Below are positions 26,381 through 35,733 of a stretch of 64,000 nt of DNA, piece after piece. The notes beneath the pieces are model-generated. The model had not been told where the DNA came from, ran no database searches, and saw nothing but the letters and a program-made list of their open reading frames with translations. This DNA comes from an uncultured Bacteroidales bacterium (lineage in GTDB: Bacteria; Bacteroidota; Bacteroidia; Bacteroidales; FEN-979): positions 1 to 64,000 of the forward strand of contig CAISRB010000015.1 in NCBI GenBank assembly GCA_903887775.1, written 5' to 3'. The position numbers and the translations under genes are program-made. The stretch's first letter is position 1. Every line of letters begins with the position of its first letter.

Positions 26381-27631
26381 ATGACAACATTAAAAAAGAA
26401 CCTGATCCGCTCAGGCTTGTTATTCCTGCTTTTTGCTGCATATGCTGCAGCTTCGGCCCAAAATTCATTCGTTACGGTCACCGGAACGTTGAAAGATGCC
26501 AAAACCAATGAAAAAATCAATTATGCCGCAATCACCGTTCCCAACACGGGTATCGGAACAGTGTCAAACTCTGACGGGGACTTCACTTTAAAAGTGAATA
26601 CATCGCTCAATGCCGAATTCTTCGAAGTATCCCACCTGGGCTATGCAACAACAAGGTTCAGGATCAGCGATGCAGCCGGAAAAGACAAAACATTTTATCT
26701 GGAGATCAAGCCTGTCAATCTAAGGGAGATATCCGTAGTGAATAAAGATGCAAAAGAAATTGTGGAAATGGCTCTCCAGAATATTAAAAAGAATTACAGC
26801 CAGGTACCTGTCATGATGACTGGTTTCTATCGTGAGTCCATCAGGCAGCGCCGGTCTTATCTTTCAGTTTCCGAAGCTGTTGTCGATATTTATAATGCTC
26901 CTTATTTAAGTTTGCAGAATGACAAGGTGAAAATTTTCAAAGGCCGCAAGGCGTCCAGTGTAAGAAAAGCCGACACCCTTATGGTTCAGCTTCAGGGCGG
27001 CCCTCAGGTTTCGATGCTGCTCGATATTGTTAAAAATACTGACATCTGCATTGCTTTGGATAACCTTGATAATTACAAGTTTGAGTATGGTACAATTGTA
27101 AATATTGATAATAAACTGAACTGGGTGATCAACTTTTCACCTGATGTTGTAAAAGAAGAACCGCTTTATTTTGGGAAGCTCTACATCCAGCAGGATAATA
27201 TGGCGATCACGAGGGCTGAATTCAGCATTGATCTAAGTGATGAAGAAAAAGCATCCAGGGTTTTTGTCCAGAAAAAACCTTCAGGATTGCTGTTTATGCC
27301 AACTTCGACCGGCTACCTGGTCACATATAAGGAACAGAACGGCAAATACTACCTCGACTATGTGAGGGTCGATCTGAAGTTCCGTTGCGACTGGAAGAGA
27401 AGGTTGTTTAAAAATTCTTATACGCTGATGTCAGAGTTAGCTATAACTGACAGGCGGGCAGATAATATCGTTAAATTTGCAAACCAGGAAGTGTTCAGGT
27501 CGAATATGGTTTTCACCGATAAGGTCGAGGCTTTTACAGACGTTGATTTCTGGGGTGAAAACAATATCATTGAACCTGACAATTCCATCGAAAATGCGAT
27601 CAAAAAGCTTTCGAAAAACATGAAGAAATAA
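26381..27631 (+). CDS. Exported carboxypeptidase-regulatory-like domain protein
   Basis: A signal peptide (residues 1-26, ending ASAQ) precedes a CarboxypepD_reg-like beta-sandwich (about 32-110; VTGTLKDAKTNEKINYAAI, then GDFTLKV and EVSHLGYATTRF). The remaining 300 residues are shared with the protein at 29128: FYRES.RQRRSYLSVSEAV.DIYNAPY, then KIFKGRK and MLLDIVKN. The C-terminal part seems to be a periplasmic or outer-membrane-associated beta-rich domain of unknown function. It lies 36 bp before the sigma factor, so it probably belongs to the same regulatory operon. It is not a TonB receptor, because no barrel follows. Confidence 0.82.
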   Translation: MTTLKKNLIRSGLLFLLFAAYAAASAQNSFVTVTGTLKDAKTNEKINYAAITVPNTGIGTVSNSDGDFTLKVNTSLNAEFFEVSHLGYATTRFRISDAAGKDKTFYLEIKPVNLREISVVNKDAKEIVEMALQNIKKNYSQVPVMMTGFYRESIRQRRSYLSVSEAVVDIYNAPYLSLQNDKVKIFKGRKASSVRKADTLMVQLQGGPQVSMLLDIVKNTDICIALDNLDNYKFEYGTIVNIDNKLNWVINFSPDVVKEEPLYFGKLYIQQDNMAITRAEFSIDLSDEEKASRVFVQKKPSGLLFMPTSTGYLVTYKEQNGKYYLDYVRVDLKFRCDWKRRLFKNSYTLMSELAITDRRADNIVKFANQEVFRSNMVFTDKVEAFTDVDFWGENNIIEPDNSIENAIKKLSKNMKK

Positions 27632-27667
27632 CGACAATATCCCGGGCAAAAATCTCGTAAGCTCCCT

Positions 27668-28237
27668 ATGAACTTCAATGATTTGTACATACAGAAGAAG
27701 ATCCAGGCTGGTGACATCAGGGAATTTGAACAGCTCTTTATGAAATACTATGAACCTTTATGCCGTCATGCTGATAAACTCCTGAAGGACATGGATACCG
27801 CGGAAGACCTGGTCCAGGAGTTTTTCTATCATCTGTGGAAAAACCGTGAGGCTTTCACACTGAAGCTTTCATTGAACGCATACCTGTATCATTCAATCCG
27901 TAACAATGCCCTTCATTATCTCGAACACCTCGCCGTCAGGAAAAACTATGCTGAAAAAGTAATGACTGAATTTCAGGATATGATGCAGGCAAATTTGCAG
28001 ACGGAGTTTGATCTGAGCGAGCTCAACAAAACAATACAGGAAAGCCTGGAGCAAATGCCCCAACGCTGCTCACAGGTATTCCGGATGAACAGGTTCGAAG
28101 GGAAAAAATACCGGGAAATTGCTGAGATCTTAGCCGTTTCGGAGAAAACCGTTGAAGCGGATATGGGAAAAGCTCTCCGGATATTCAGGAGATCGCTGAG
28201 GGATTATATTGGGGAAGGTAGCGAGGTAGCGAGGTAG
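27668..28237 (+). CDS. ECF RNA polymerase sigma factor (FecI-like)
   Basis: The 189-residue protein has sigma-70 region 2 (YEPLCRHADKLLKDMDTAEDLVQEFFYHLW, in parts) and region 4 (SLEQMPQRCSQVFRMNRFEG, then YREIAEILAVSEKTVE). It would direct RNA polymerase to a small regulon upon release from the FecR-type anti-sigma encoded next. Its last codons (GSEVAR) lie in an 8-bp tandem repeat. The distance to the anti-sigma start is 64 bp, all of it low-complexity sequence. Confidence 0.92.
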   Translation: MNFNDLYIQKKIQAGDIREFEQLFMKYYEPLCRHADKLLKDMDTAEDLVQEFFYHLWKNREAFTLKLSLNAYLYHSIRNNALHYLEHLAVRKNYAEKVMTEFQDMMQANLQTEFDLSELNKTIQESLEQMPQRCSQVFRMNRFEGKKYREIAEILAVSEKTVEADMGKALRIFRRSLRDYIGEGSEVAR

Positions 28238-28269
28238 TGAGGTAGCGAGAAGCGAGAAGCGAGAAGCGA
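28217..28269. repeat. 8-bp/7-bp tandem array at end of sigma-factor gene
   Basis: Four 8-bp units (ggtagcga, with one ggtagtga) are followed by three 7-bp units (gaagcga). The array supplies the last codons and the stop of the sigma factor and extends into the gap before the anti-sigma gene. Confidence 0.9.
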
Positions 28270-28301
28270 AAAAGAGAAAAAGTGAAAAAATAAAAATACT
28301 T

Positions 28302-29177
28302 ATGGAAGAGATTAAAGATTACAGACAAATTCACACTCATCAGGCCTGGGATAAACTTTACGCCCGGCTTAAGGCTGATGATCTGGTCCCGGCCCGGGAA
28401 GCCAGGGCGAAAAACAACCTGGTTTATTATGGTCTGCGGATTGCAGCCGTGGCATTGATCCTGCTGGGAATCGGTTCTGTTGTGTATATCAGCATGAACG
28501 GGAAGCCGGCAGTTGCCATGATCAGTCTTAATACCGGCAATGAGACAAATACTCTTGTCAAAACCCTGGCAGATGGCTCGGTAATTTATCTCTCACAGAA
28601 TTCGCTGTTCTCTTTTCCGGTGGAATTTACAGCTGCATCCCGCAATGTTGAACTGAAAGGGGAGGCTTTTTTCGATATTGCTTCAAATCCCGGAAAACCT
28701 TTTATCATTGAAACTGACGAAGCCTTCATACAGGTCCTGGGAACGGCGTTTAATGTGAAAACAAAACACTCTGATGGCTTTGAGCTCTGCGTTGAGCGGG
28801 GGAAAGTTAAGGTCACTTTAAAAAGTGATCCTGCACACAGCGAAATGGTCATCGCAGGTGAAAAGATATCGGCCGTAAACCACAGCCTGGTCAGGTCGAA
28901 GTATGTTGCTGCTGCAGCCGGTTCATGGTATAAGCAGCGTATGCGTTTTAAGGATGAAAAACTTCAGAATATCATTAGTGTGCTGAATCGGAATTTCAAT
29001 ACTAACTTTGTACTGGCAAATAATGAAACCGGGAATCATAAGCTGACAGTTACTTTTGAAAACGAAACTGCCGCAACAATGACCGGGCTCATATGTGTGG
29101 CCCTGAACCTGAAAAGCCAAACTATTAATGGGTCTGTTGTATTATCTGAAATCAGGGAAGGCGCAAAGCCTGACTGA
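28302..29177 (+). CDS. FecR-type anti-sigma factor
   Basis: The 291-residue protein has a cytoplasmic N-terminal anti-sigma segment and a single membrane helix (about 48-66; IAAVALILLGIGSVVYI). A periplasmic FecR domain follows (GETNTLVKTLADGSVIYLS, then LGTAFNVKT and VERGKVKV) and a C-terminal DUF4974-like segment (RFKDEKLQNIISVLNRNF). It normally receives a signal from the STN domain of a partner and releases the sigma factor. Here the next gene, which overlaps its end by 50 bp, encodes an STN-domain protein, suggesting direct contact between the two. Confidence 0.9.
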   Translation: MEEIKDYRQIHTHQAWDKLYARLKADDLVPAREARAKNNLVYYGLRIAAVALILLGIGSVVYISMNGKPAVAMISLNTGNETNTLVKTLADGSVIYLSQNSLFSFPVEFTAASRNVELKGEAFFDIASNPGKPFIIETDEAFIQVLGTAFNVKTKHSDGFELCVERGKVKVTLKSDPAHSEMVIAGEKISAVNHSLVRSKYVAAAAGSWYKQRMRFKDEKLQNIISVLNRNFNTNFVLANNETGNHKLTVTFENETAATMTGLICVALNLKSQTINGSVVLSEIREGAKPD

Positions 29178-30747
29178 GTCTTGCAAATACCACCTCCGGC
29201 ATTGCTTCAGCTATGCCTGTATTTTAAGTGCATTCGTTTTACTTTGTCCTGCAAATGCAGTTTACGGGCAGCTGTCGTTACTCGATAAAGTCATCAGCAT
29301 ACCTAAACAAAATACTACTCTTTACGAAGCTTTGAACCTGATTTCGCAGAAAGCCGACTGTTCTTTTATTTATGAAAGCGAAACCATTGAAAGCAATAAA
29401 AGGGTTAAGCTGCATGCCGAAAACCAGCCGCTGGGTAAGGTGCTCGATAACCTGCTGTCAGATCCCCGGCTTGAGTACAAAATCCTCGGGAGGCATATCC
29501 TGATATACAGGGCAGGTAAAGAAGTAAATCCTGCAATTACGATCCAGCCCGATATCCCGGCAAAGGATACGATCAAAAATGTGTTGATCAAAGGGCATAT
29601 TTACGACAGGGAAAATAAAACGGCGATACCTTATGCCACGATAGGGATTGTTGAGGAAAACATAGGGACCGTTACAAACAACGATGGTTTTTTTACGATC
29701 AAAATTCCGGCCTCACTGATCGGGACCTACCTGGTTGTATCCCACCTGGGGTATATGAGCCAGGTTATCCCGCTTCGACTGCTCAACGAGCAGAATGTCG
29801 ATCTCTACCTCGACCGCAGGATTATTTCGATACAGGAAGTTATTATCAGGTATATCGATCCGGAACTGATCATACGGAATGCAATGGAGCAGCGAAAGAA
29901 GAACAACGCTGTAAACCCTGCTTACCTTACAACCTTTTACCGTGAAGGCGTGCGGAAAAATACCAATTATATCAGCTATTCTGAGGCGGTTTTCAAAATC
30001 TATAAACCACCTTATACTGCGGGTGAGCATGCCGACCAGGTGAAGCTGCTGAAGTCAAGAAAAGTGAGGGATACAAATCCACGTGACACGGTATTCCTGA
30101 AACTTAAGGCCGGTGTCGAGTCGGCTTTGCTGCTTGATATTGTTAAAAATGTCCCGGGTTTCCTTGACCAGGCAACGCCTCCCGAATACACCTATAAGTA
30201 TTCCGACATGCTTTCTTATAATGCCAGGGATGCTTATGCTATCACTTTTGTTCAGAAGGAGGGACTTGACAGAGCGTTGTATAAAGGCACGGTGTATATT
30301 GAGAAAGAGGGCTTTGCCTTGCTTGGCGCTGATTTCGAAATAAATCCCGATTACCTTGATATAGCAGCCAGGGACCTTGTTTTAAAAAAAAGCAGCAGGC
30401 TGATCGTTAAACTGGAAAAGATAAATTATTCTGTCAGCTATCTGCCTTTAAACGGCAGGTACTATCTCAATCATGTACGTTGTGAGATCCAGGTAAAAAC
30501 CCGTCTGAAGAATCACCTCTCCTCCGATAATTTTTTTACATTCCTCGAGCTCGCCACCTGTAATATAGATACTGCCGGAGTTATAAAATTCCCAAGGCAG
30601 GAGATTCTAAAACCCGATATTGTATTTTCTGATCAGCCTTACGATGCCAGTGATGCCTTCTGGGGGGATTTTAATACGATCGCACCTGAAGCAAAGCTGA
30701 GTGAAGCCCTGTCGAAGATCATAGGCAAGATCGAGGAGATTGAATAG
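29128..30747 (+). CDS. STN plus carboxypeptidase-regulatory-like domain protein (no TonB barrel)
   Basis: After a signal peptide-like region (about 23-48, ending VYGQ), residues about 50-130 form an STN domain (SIPKQNTTLYEALNLISQKA, then FIYESETI and LLSDPRLEYKILGRHILIY). Residues about 150-230 form a CarboxypepD_reg-like domain, and the last 300 are homologous to the protein at 26381 (FYREGVRKNTNYISYSEAV.KIYKPPY). STN usually sits on SusC-type TonB receptors and signals to FecR. Here it is joined to a 540-residue non-barrel protein. The start at 29128 lies within the anti-sigma gene, giving a 50-bp overlap; translation coupling is likely. Confidence 0.82.
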   Translation: MGLLYYLKSGKAQSLTESCKYHLRHCFSYACILSAFVLLCPANAVYGQLSLLDKVISIPKQNTTLYEALNLISQKADCSFIYESETIESNKRVKLHAENQPLGKVLDNLLSDPRLEYKILGRHILIYRAGKEVNPAITIQPDIPAKDTIKNVLIKGHIYDRENKTAIPYATIGIVEENIGTVTNNDGFFTIKIPASLIGTYLVVSHLGYMSQVIPLRLLNEQNVDLYLDRRIISIQEVIIRYIDPELIIRNAMEQRKKNNAVNPAYLTTFYREGVRKNTNYISYSEAVFKIYKPPYTAGEHADQVKLLKSRKVRDTNPRDTVFLKLKAGVESALLLDIVKNVPGFLDQATPPEYTYKYSDMLSYNARDAYAITFVQKEGLDRALYKGTVYIEKEGFALLGADFEINPDYLDIAARDLVLKKSSRLIVKLEKINYSVSYLPLNGRYYLNHVRCEIQVKTRLKNHLSSDNFFTFLELATCNIDTAGVIKFPRQEILKPDIVFSDQPYDASDAFWGDFNTIAPEAKLSEALSKIIGKIEEIE

Positions 30748-30832
30748 ATACGCAGGCCTGGTTCAGTTCAAAGTCAGCCCCTTTTTCTTATCTTTTAATT
30801 AACACGGTATTCCGTAAAAAATGTAGTTTGTG

Positions 30833-30862
30833 TTGCGAATGGACTTTTCTTCCCTATATTTG
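30833..30862 (+). promoter_or_regulatory. Bacteroidota sigma-ABfr-type promoter
   Basis: TTG at 30833-30835 is separated by exactly 19 bp from TATATTTG at 30855-30862, matching the -33/-7 consensus of the major Bacteroidota sigma factor. Transcription would start near 30868, about 80 bases before the histidine kinase start at 30951. Confidence 0.7.
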
Positions 30863-30950
30863 AACTAATATACCGTATTGTTATATCTTACCGGAGCATC
30901 CATTAATCCCGGAGCGGTATCAAGGTTAAATTACCTGAAGCCGGTTAAAT

Positions 30951-33053
30951 ATGAGATTTAAACTTTCATATTATCTCCTTTTTCTTTTCTGTTTTCATAC
31001 TGTAATTGCCCCGGGGCAAACCGATCGTACCGACAGCATCATGCGCGCTATCTCAAGCCTGTCAGACAAGGAACAGGCCGATACCCTGAATGCACTGTCG
31101 CTCTTTTATTGTAACAGCAGCCGGTATTACCAGGCCAGAAAACTGGCTGAAGAAGCTCTCCGGCTTTCTCAGGTAAAGGCATTACAGAAGGATGAAAGTG
31201 AGGCAATGAAAAATATTGCTGAGGCTTACTGGGGACTGAATGATTACCAGGATGCCATTATCTGGTACAAGCGGGCGACCAAATTAAATCAGGACCGGCA
31301 TGACCGTAAGGCCGAGGCATATTGCCTGAATGCGACCGGAGTATCGTACCGGATTTTAAACAATTATAATGAAGCACTCATATTTCACCTGAAAAGTCTT
31401 TCTGTTGCGGAAGAGATAGGGGACCAGGAGAGGATATCAGCAGCAGTTTATTCACTCGCTCATTTGTATCATAATATGCATGATTACAAAAAAGCTCTTA
31501 AGTATTATAAGCGTTCTTTCGAGATAGACAGCATCAGCGGAGATCAATATGGGATTGCTCTCAATCTGAATAATATCGGCATCTTATACTTGTATATTGA
31601 TACCGAGGGTCAGGCTAAGGCCATGGCTTGTTATAAAAGGGCACTCGCCATATACGAGAAACTCAATGATAAAAAGGGTATAGCGAACATGTTTTGTAAC
31701 ATGGCAAACATTTACTTAAACAAGGGGGATATTTCCAGGGCCTTAATTTATCAACGGAAATCGCTAAAGCTGGAAGAGGAATTGAATAACCATGAAGGAA
31801 TTGCCTATTCTTATGCAAATATCGCGGAGATTTACAGGAGATCAGGAGATTTCCCGAAAGCCATCCAGTATAAAGAAAAAGCCATGGGGATCAGCATTGA
31901 CGTGGAACTTAAGAAAGCCCTTTGCGACAGCCTGAGAATGATTTACACAGAACAAAAGGATTTCCGGATGGCTCTTTATTATAGTCTTCAGGCAGGCAGG
32001 TTCAAAGACAGCCTCCTCAATTCCGAAAGTCAAAGGCAGATGATCGATCTCCAGGCTAAATATGAAACTGAAAAGAAAGAGAACCAGATAGAGATACTCA
32101 AAAAGGAGAATGTAATAGAATCGTTAAAGGTTGGAAAGCAACGAACCTATATTAACTATTTCATCCTCATTGTAATCATCTTAATCCTGGCCGTTCTGGT
32201 TTTCATGTTTAAATACCGGATCCGGCAGATCAGGGAAAAAGAGCTTGAGGTCCTTGTTTCGGAAAGGACCAAAGAGCTCCTTGAGGAAGTTCAAATCAGG
32301 AAAAAGGCCCAGCAGGAGGTAAAAGAATTTGCGGATGAACTGGAGCAAAAGGTAATTTCCAGGACAGCCCAGCTCGAAGCAGCTTACTCGGAACTGGAAT
32401 CCTTTTCTTATTCTGTATCTCACGATTTACGTGCGCCTGCCCGGAGAATTAAAGGGATGAGCCAGGCTTTGCTTGAAGATTATTCTTCGCTGCTGGATGA
32501 GACCGGGAAAGATTTTATTACCCGGATTGAAAACTCTTCACAGGAGATGAATCAACTGATTGAGGATATTCTGAATTTATCCAGGATCACTCGCAAAGAG
32601 TTAATGAAAGAGGAGTTTAATTTAAGTGAACTTGTAAGGGACGTTTTTAAAACAATAAGGGAAACCGATCCTCAACGGGAAGTGGAGATCATGATTCAAC
32701 CCCAGGTCATGGTGTCGGGCGATATCCATCTTCTCCGGATTGTCGTCCAGAACCTGCTGGATAATGCCTGGAAATATACGGGCAAAACAACAAATCCATC
32801 CATTCAGTTTGGTTGCCTCGACCAGGATGGGAAAGCGGTCATTTTCCTCCGTGACAACGGCATCGGTTTTAACATGAACCTCTATGAAAAATTGTTCAGA
32901 CCATTCCAGCGGCTGCATACCGCAGAACAATTTTCAGGAACCGGGGTAGGCCTCGCAACAGTAATGCGGATCATCCATAAACATGATGGTAAGATCTGGG
33001 CGCAAAGTGAACCCGGAAAAGGAGCCACCTTCTTTTTTACCCTGATGAACTGA
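30951..33053 (+). CDS. TPR-repeat sensor histidine kinase
   Basis: A signal peptide or anchor (residues 1-22) is followed by about seven tetratricopeptide repeats (about 40-340; for example AYWGLNDYQDAIIWYKRAT and IYRRSGDFPKAIQYKEKAM). A coiled segment, a membrane helix (about 401-421), a second coiled coil and the kinase core come next. H491 in SVSHDLRAP is the phospho-acceptor. N box (LLDNAWKYTG), G1 (RDNGIGF) and G2 (GTGVGLA) are present. The TPR part lies in the periplasm and would sense a protein or peptide. No response regulator is encoded beside it, so the phosphate target is elsewhere. It has its own promoter (30833-30862). Confidence 0.92.
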   Translation: MRFKLSYYLLFLFCFHTVIAPGQTDRTDSIMRAISSLSDKEQADTLNALSLFYCNSSRYYQARKLAEEALRLSQVKALQKDESEAMKNIAEAYWGLNDYQDAIIWYKRATKLNQDRHDRKAEAYCLNATGVSYRILNNYNEALIFHLKSLSVAEEIGDQERISAAVYSLAHLYHNMHDYKKALKYYKRSFEIDSISGDQYGIALNLNNIGILYLYIDTEGQAKAMACYKRALAIYEKLNDKKGIANMFCNMANIYLNKGDISRALIYQRKSLKLEEELNNHEGIAYSYANIAEIYRRSGDFPKAIQYKEKAMGISIDVELKKALCDSLRMIYTEQKDFRMALYYSLQAGRFKDSLLNSESQRQMIDLQAKYETEKKENQIEILKKENVIESLKVGKQRTYINYFILIVIILILAVLVFMFKYRIRQIREKELEVLVSERTKELLEEVQIRKKAQQEVKEFADELEQKVISRTAQLEAAYSELESFSYSVSHDLRAPARRIKGMSQALLEDYSSLLDETGKDFITRIENSSQEMNQLIEDILNLSRITRKELMKEEFNLSELVRDVFKTIRETDPQREVEIMIQPQVMVSGDIHLLRIVVQNLLDNAWKYTGKTTNPSIQFGCLDQDGKAVIFLRDNGIGFNMNLYEKLFRPFQRLHTAEQFSGTGVGLATVMRIIHKHDGKIWAQSEPGKGATFFFTLMN

Positions 33054-33111
33054 ATTGTGTAATGGGAAAACAATAATTTTACATCAAACTTAATGAACCC
33101 CTGCTTTGATT

Positions 33112-34014
33112 ATGAATAAAATAAACCTCACCGGGGATTTTTCAATTTCCAGGATTGTGCACGGGCAAATGCGGATGAATGACTGGAATTTATCCAGCCG
33201 GGATTTATTACGACTTTTCGAGGAACTGGTCGGAATGGGGATAACCTCTTTTGATCATGCCGACATCTATGGAAACTACAGCTGTGAAGCTCTGTTGGGC
33301 GATGTATTAAGTCTTAAGAAAAGTCTCAGGAACGAAATAGAGATCATTACGAAATGCGGTATAAAGCTGATATCGGATAAGTTTCCCGGCCGTAAAATCA
33401 AGCATTACGATTATAGTTACGACTATATTGTCACTTCAGTCGACAACTCCCTGAGAAATCTCAGGACCGATCATGTCGACCTGCTACTGTTACATCGGCC
33501 TGCCCCGTTTTTTGATCCGGAAGAAGCTGCAAAAGCATTCTCGGTCCTGAAACAAAACGGCAAGGTATTGCATTTCGGTGTTTCGAATTTCACCCCGGCC
33601 CAATTTGAAATGCTGAGCTCATTCACTGAAGAAAAACTTGTGACCAACCAGGTGGAAATCTCACCTTACTGCCTGGAACATTTTGAGAACGGGAACATCA
33701 ATTTTTTTTTAAAGGAAAGAATCAAGCCGATGGCTTGGTCTCCTTTGGCAGGCGGGAAGGTTCTTAATCCCCGTGACGAAAAGGGAGAAAGGATACTGAA
33801 GGCGCTCCGGGAGGTTGCGGAAGAACTGGACAGCATTTCCGTTGATACGGTTATCTATGTCTGGTTGCTCAAACATCCGGCCTCAGTTATACCGGTAGCG
33901 GGCTCAGGCCGGATCGATAGAATTAAACATGCCGTTGAGGCACTGGCTGTCGATATGAGCCTCGAACAATGGTATAAGATCTTTATTGCAGGAAAGGGGG
34001 ACGAACTCCCTTAG
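33112..34014 (+). CDS. Aldo/keto reductase (YdhF-like)
   Basis: The roughly 300-residue enzyme has the AKR tetrad: D50, Y55 (DHADIYG), K83 (ITKCG) and H130 (LLLLHRP), numbered from a TTG two codons upstream. The ATG at 33112 is the likelier start. The late segment PVAGSGRIDRI is the typical NADP-binding loop. The overall pattern, with FGVSNFTPAQFEML and MAWSPLAGG, matches E. coli YdhF-type oxidoreductases, whose physiological carbonyl substrate is uncertain. It is 58 bp after the kinase gene; the esterase follows 65 bp later. Confidence 0.9.
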   Translation: MNKINLTGDFSISRIVHGQMRMNDWNLSSRDLLRLFEELVGMGITSFDHADIYGNYSCEALLGDVLSLKKSLRNEIEIITKCGIKLISDKFPGRKIKHYDYSYDYIVTSVDNSLRNLRTDHVDLLLLHRPAPFFDPEEAAKAFSVLKQNGKVLHFGVSNFTPAQFEMLSSFTEEKLVTNQVEISPYCLEHFENGNINFFLKERIKPMAWSPLAGGKVLNPRDEKGERILKALREVAEELDSISVDTVIYVWLLKHPASVIPVAGSGRIDRIKHAVEALAVDMSLEQWYKIFIAGKGDELP

Positions 34015-34061
34015 TCCTTCACGCAGCGGACAGTATACCCATAACGGATGAATACATTCAT
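34011..34061 (-). pseudogene. C-terminal relic of a FISUMP-type protein
   Basis: The minus strand encodes MNVFIRYGYTVRCVKD and a stop. GYxVRCVKD at the very C-terminus is characteristic of the Fibrobacter succinogenes major-paralogous (FISUMP/SUMF1-like) domain common in Bacteroidota surface proteins. Only 16 codons remain, in the gap between two plus-strand genes, and its stop overlaps the reductase stop. The upstream part was presumably deleted. Confidence 0.45.
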
Positions 34062-34079
34062 AACCAAATTTTATTTCCG

Positions 34080-35012
34080 ATGGAACTCGACCCCGGCGCG
34101 AAAGCGTTAGCAACGGCCATTGCAGCTGCACCTTCTATTGATACCATTCCCCTTGAGCTGGCCCGCGAACAGGTTATCAAGGGGTTTGCCAAAATGAAAA
34201 TCCCGGTCAAGCAGGTAAGCTCCACCAGGAATATTCTTGCCAGATGCGAATGCGGTGATATCCCGGTAAGGATTTACACTCCATACGGCCAGGGACCTTT
34301 CCCCGTGATGGTCTTTTTTCATGGAGGCGGCTGGGTCTTGTTCAATCTCGATACCTATGACCCTATATGCACTCATCTTTGTTCATCTGCAGGATGCATC
34401 GTTGCTTCGGTCGATTACAGGCTTTCCCCGGAGTTCAAATTTCCGGCAGCAATTGATGACTGCTTTGAAGCTGTCAAATGGATCTCTGAACATTGTAACG
34501 AATGGAATGGAGATCCCGGCTCCCTCAACCTTGCCGGTGACAGTGCAGGGGGGAATCTGGCTACTGTCGTGGCCATCCGGATTCGTGATGAAGGCGGACC
34601 GGTAATTAAAAGTCAGGTACTGATCTATCCTGCTACCGATTATTTACAGCCTGAAAAGCCATCCCATATAAAATTTTCTTATGGATATGGAATTACCATG
34701 AACGACTTGAGGTGGTTTTGGGATAAGTATCTCGAAAAGGAGGAAGATGCCTCGAACCCCTGGGCAGCGCCCTTGTTGGCTCATGACCTGTCAGGGCTTC
34801 CTCCGTCATATGTTATTGTGTCGGGGTATGACCCGCTTCGTGATGAAGGAATTTTATATGCAGAGCGACTCAAAGAAGCAGGCGTCAGGGTACATTTGTC
34901 AGTATATGAAGACATGATCCATGGATTCCTGAGTTACCTTGGCATTCTCAAACAGGCAGCTACTGCCATCGAAGAAATCTCCGGATGGATTAAAAAAATA
35001 AACGAAAAGTAA
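34080..35012 (+). CDS. Alpha/beta-hydrolase, hormone-sensitive-lipase family esterase
   Basis: The 310-residue protein has the HSL hallmark HGGGW (81-85, oxyanion hole) and nucleophile elbow GDSAGG with S155. The acid is probably in SGYDPLRDEG and the histidine in MIHGFLSY. Family members hydrolyse short-chain esters, and no signal peptide is present, so it is cytoplasmic. Length and order of motifs are normal. It ends shortly before a perfect inverted repeat that should terminate transcription (35039-35074). Confidence 0.9.
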   Translation: MELDPGAKALATAIAAAPSIDTIPLELAREQVIKGFAKMKIPVKQVSSTRNILARCECGDIPVRIYTPYGQGPFPVMVFFHGGGWVLFNLDTYDPICTHLCSSAGCIVASVDYRLSPEFKFPAAIDDCFEAVKWISEHCNEWNGDPGSLNLAGDSAGGNLATVVAIRIRDEGGPVIKSQVLIYPATDYLQPEKPSHIKFSYGYGITMNDLRWFWDKYLEKEEDASNPWAAPLLAHDLSGLPPSYVIVSGYDPLRDEGILYAERLKEAGVRVHLSVYEDMIHGFLSYLGILKQAATAIEEISGWIKKINEK

Positions 35013-35038
35013 ATAAAACAGAGACAGGCATTAGTAAA

Positions 35039-35074
35039 CCTGGAAACCTGGACCCTTGAGACCAGGTTTCCAGG
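35039..35074. terminator. Bidirectional terminator hairpin
   Basis: A perfect 13-bp stem (CCTGGAAACCTGG and its complement) with a 10-base loop lies between the convergent ends of the esterase (35012) and the lipoprotein gene (35083). A short A-rich stretch follows on the plus strand, and TTTA-type bases lie before it. It fits a shared terminator for both strands. Confidence 0.75.
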
Positions 35075-35082
35075 AGAAAAAT

Positions 35083-35733
35083 TTATTTCCCGCCCGTGAA
35101 TTTGATCAGGTTTTCCTTTTTCCAGTCAGCGCAGATCGTTCCTCCGACCATTTGCCCGGCCTGGTCTATATACTTAGGATCGGTTACGTTGATATAACCT
35201 GTCCAGAGCGGGTCTTTTGAGCCCTTAACATAAAGATTAGCAGTAAGCTTTACAACTGCAGTCGATTCCCAGTATCCGCCGGTTGTCACAGCTGCGCCGT
35301 AATACCCGCCTCCCCAGTATCCGCCTCCCCAGTATCCGCCGTAACCGCCGTAATACCCGTTATAATAGGTAGTCGGGGCGACATAACTCTGGGTTTTATC
35401 CGTTCCTTCATAAATAAAAACCAGGATTCCATCAGCCCCCAGGCTGTCACATTTCTTTTTGATCTCGTTGATCTCGTATTTTTTACCCGGGTTGAGGAAC
35501 TCGAGTGAACCTATAGCTTTCAATCCCTTGTTCCTGAACATGGCAACGACGTTCTGTTCGAAAGGTTTAAGGTACTCAAGCTTTTCGAATAACGGCATCA
35601 CCACAACCTTCGAAACCTGAGCATGTAAGTCGGGGTTCTTCCATGTTGTGAGGTTCAGTGGGGTTTGACAGTAGCTAACAAAAAAGACCGCTCCCAATAA
35701 GAGCAATCCATAACATAATTTTTTCTTCATCAT
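35083..35733 (-). CDS. Lipoprotein with Gly/Tyr/Trp-rich insert
   Basis: From ATG 35733 a lipoprotein signal ends at cysteine 22 (lipobox VSYC). Residues up to about 110 look like a small alpha/beta domain found in DUF4136-type lipoproteins (VVVMPLFEKLEYLKPFEQNV, then LGADGILVFIYEG). A glycine/aromatic repeat follows (YYGGYGGYWGGGYWGGGYYG), then a beta-rich end (VKLTANLYVKGSKDPLWTGY). The insert is encoded by near-identical short DNA units around 35300-35360. Anchoring in the outer membrane is likely; function unknown. Confidence 0.75.
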   Translation of the reverse strand: MMKKKLCYGLLLLGAVFFVSYCQTPLNLTTWKNPDLHAQVSKVVVMPLFEKLEYLKPFEQNVVAMFRNKGLKAIGSLEFLNPGKKYEINEIKKKCDSLGADGILVFIYEGTDKTQSYVAPTTYYNGYYGGYGGYWGGGYWGGGYYGAAVTTGGYWESTAVVKLTANLYVKGSKDPLWTGYINVTDPKYIDQAGQMVGGTICADWKKENLIKFTGGK

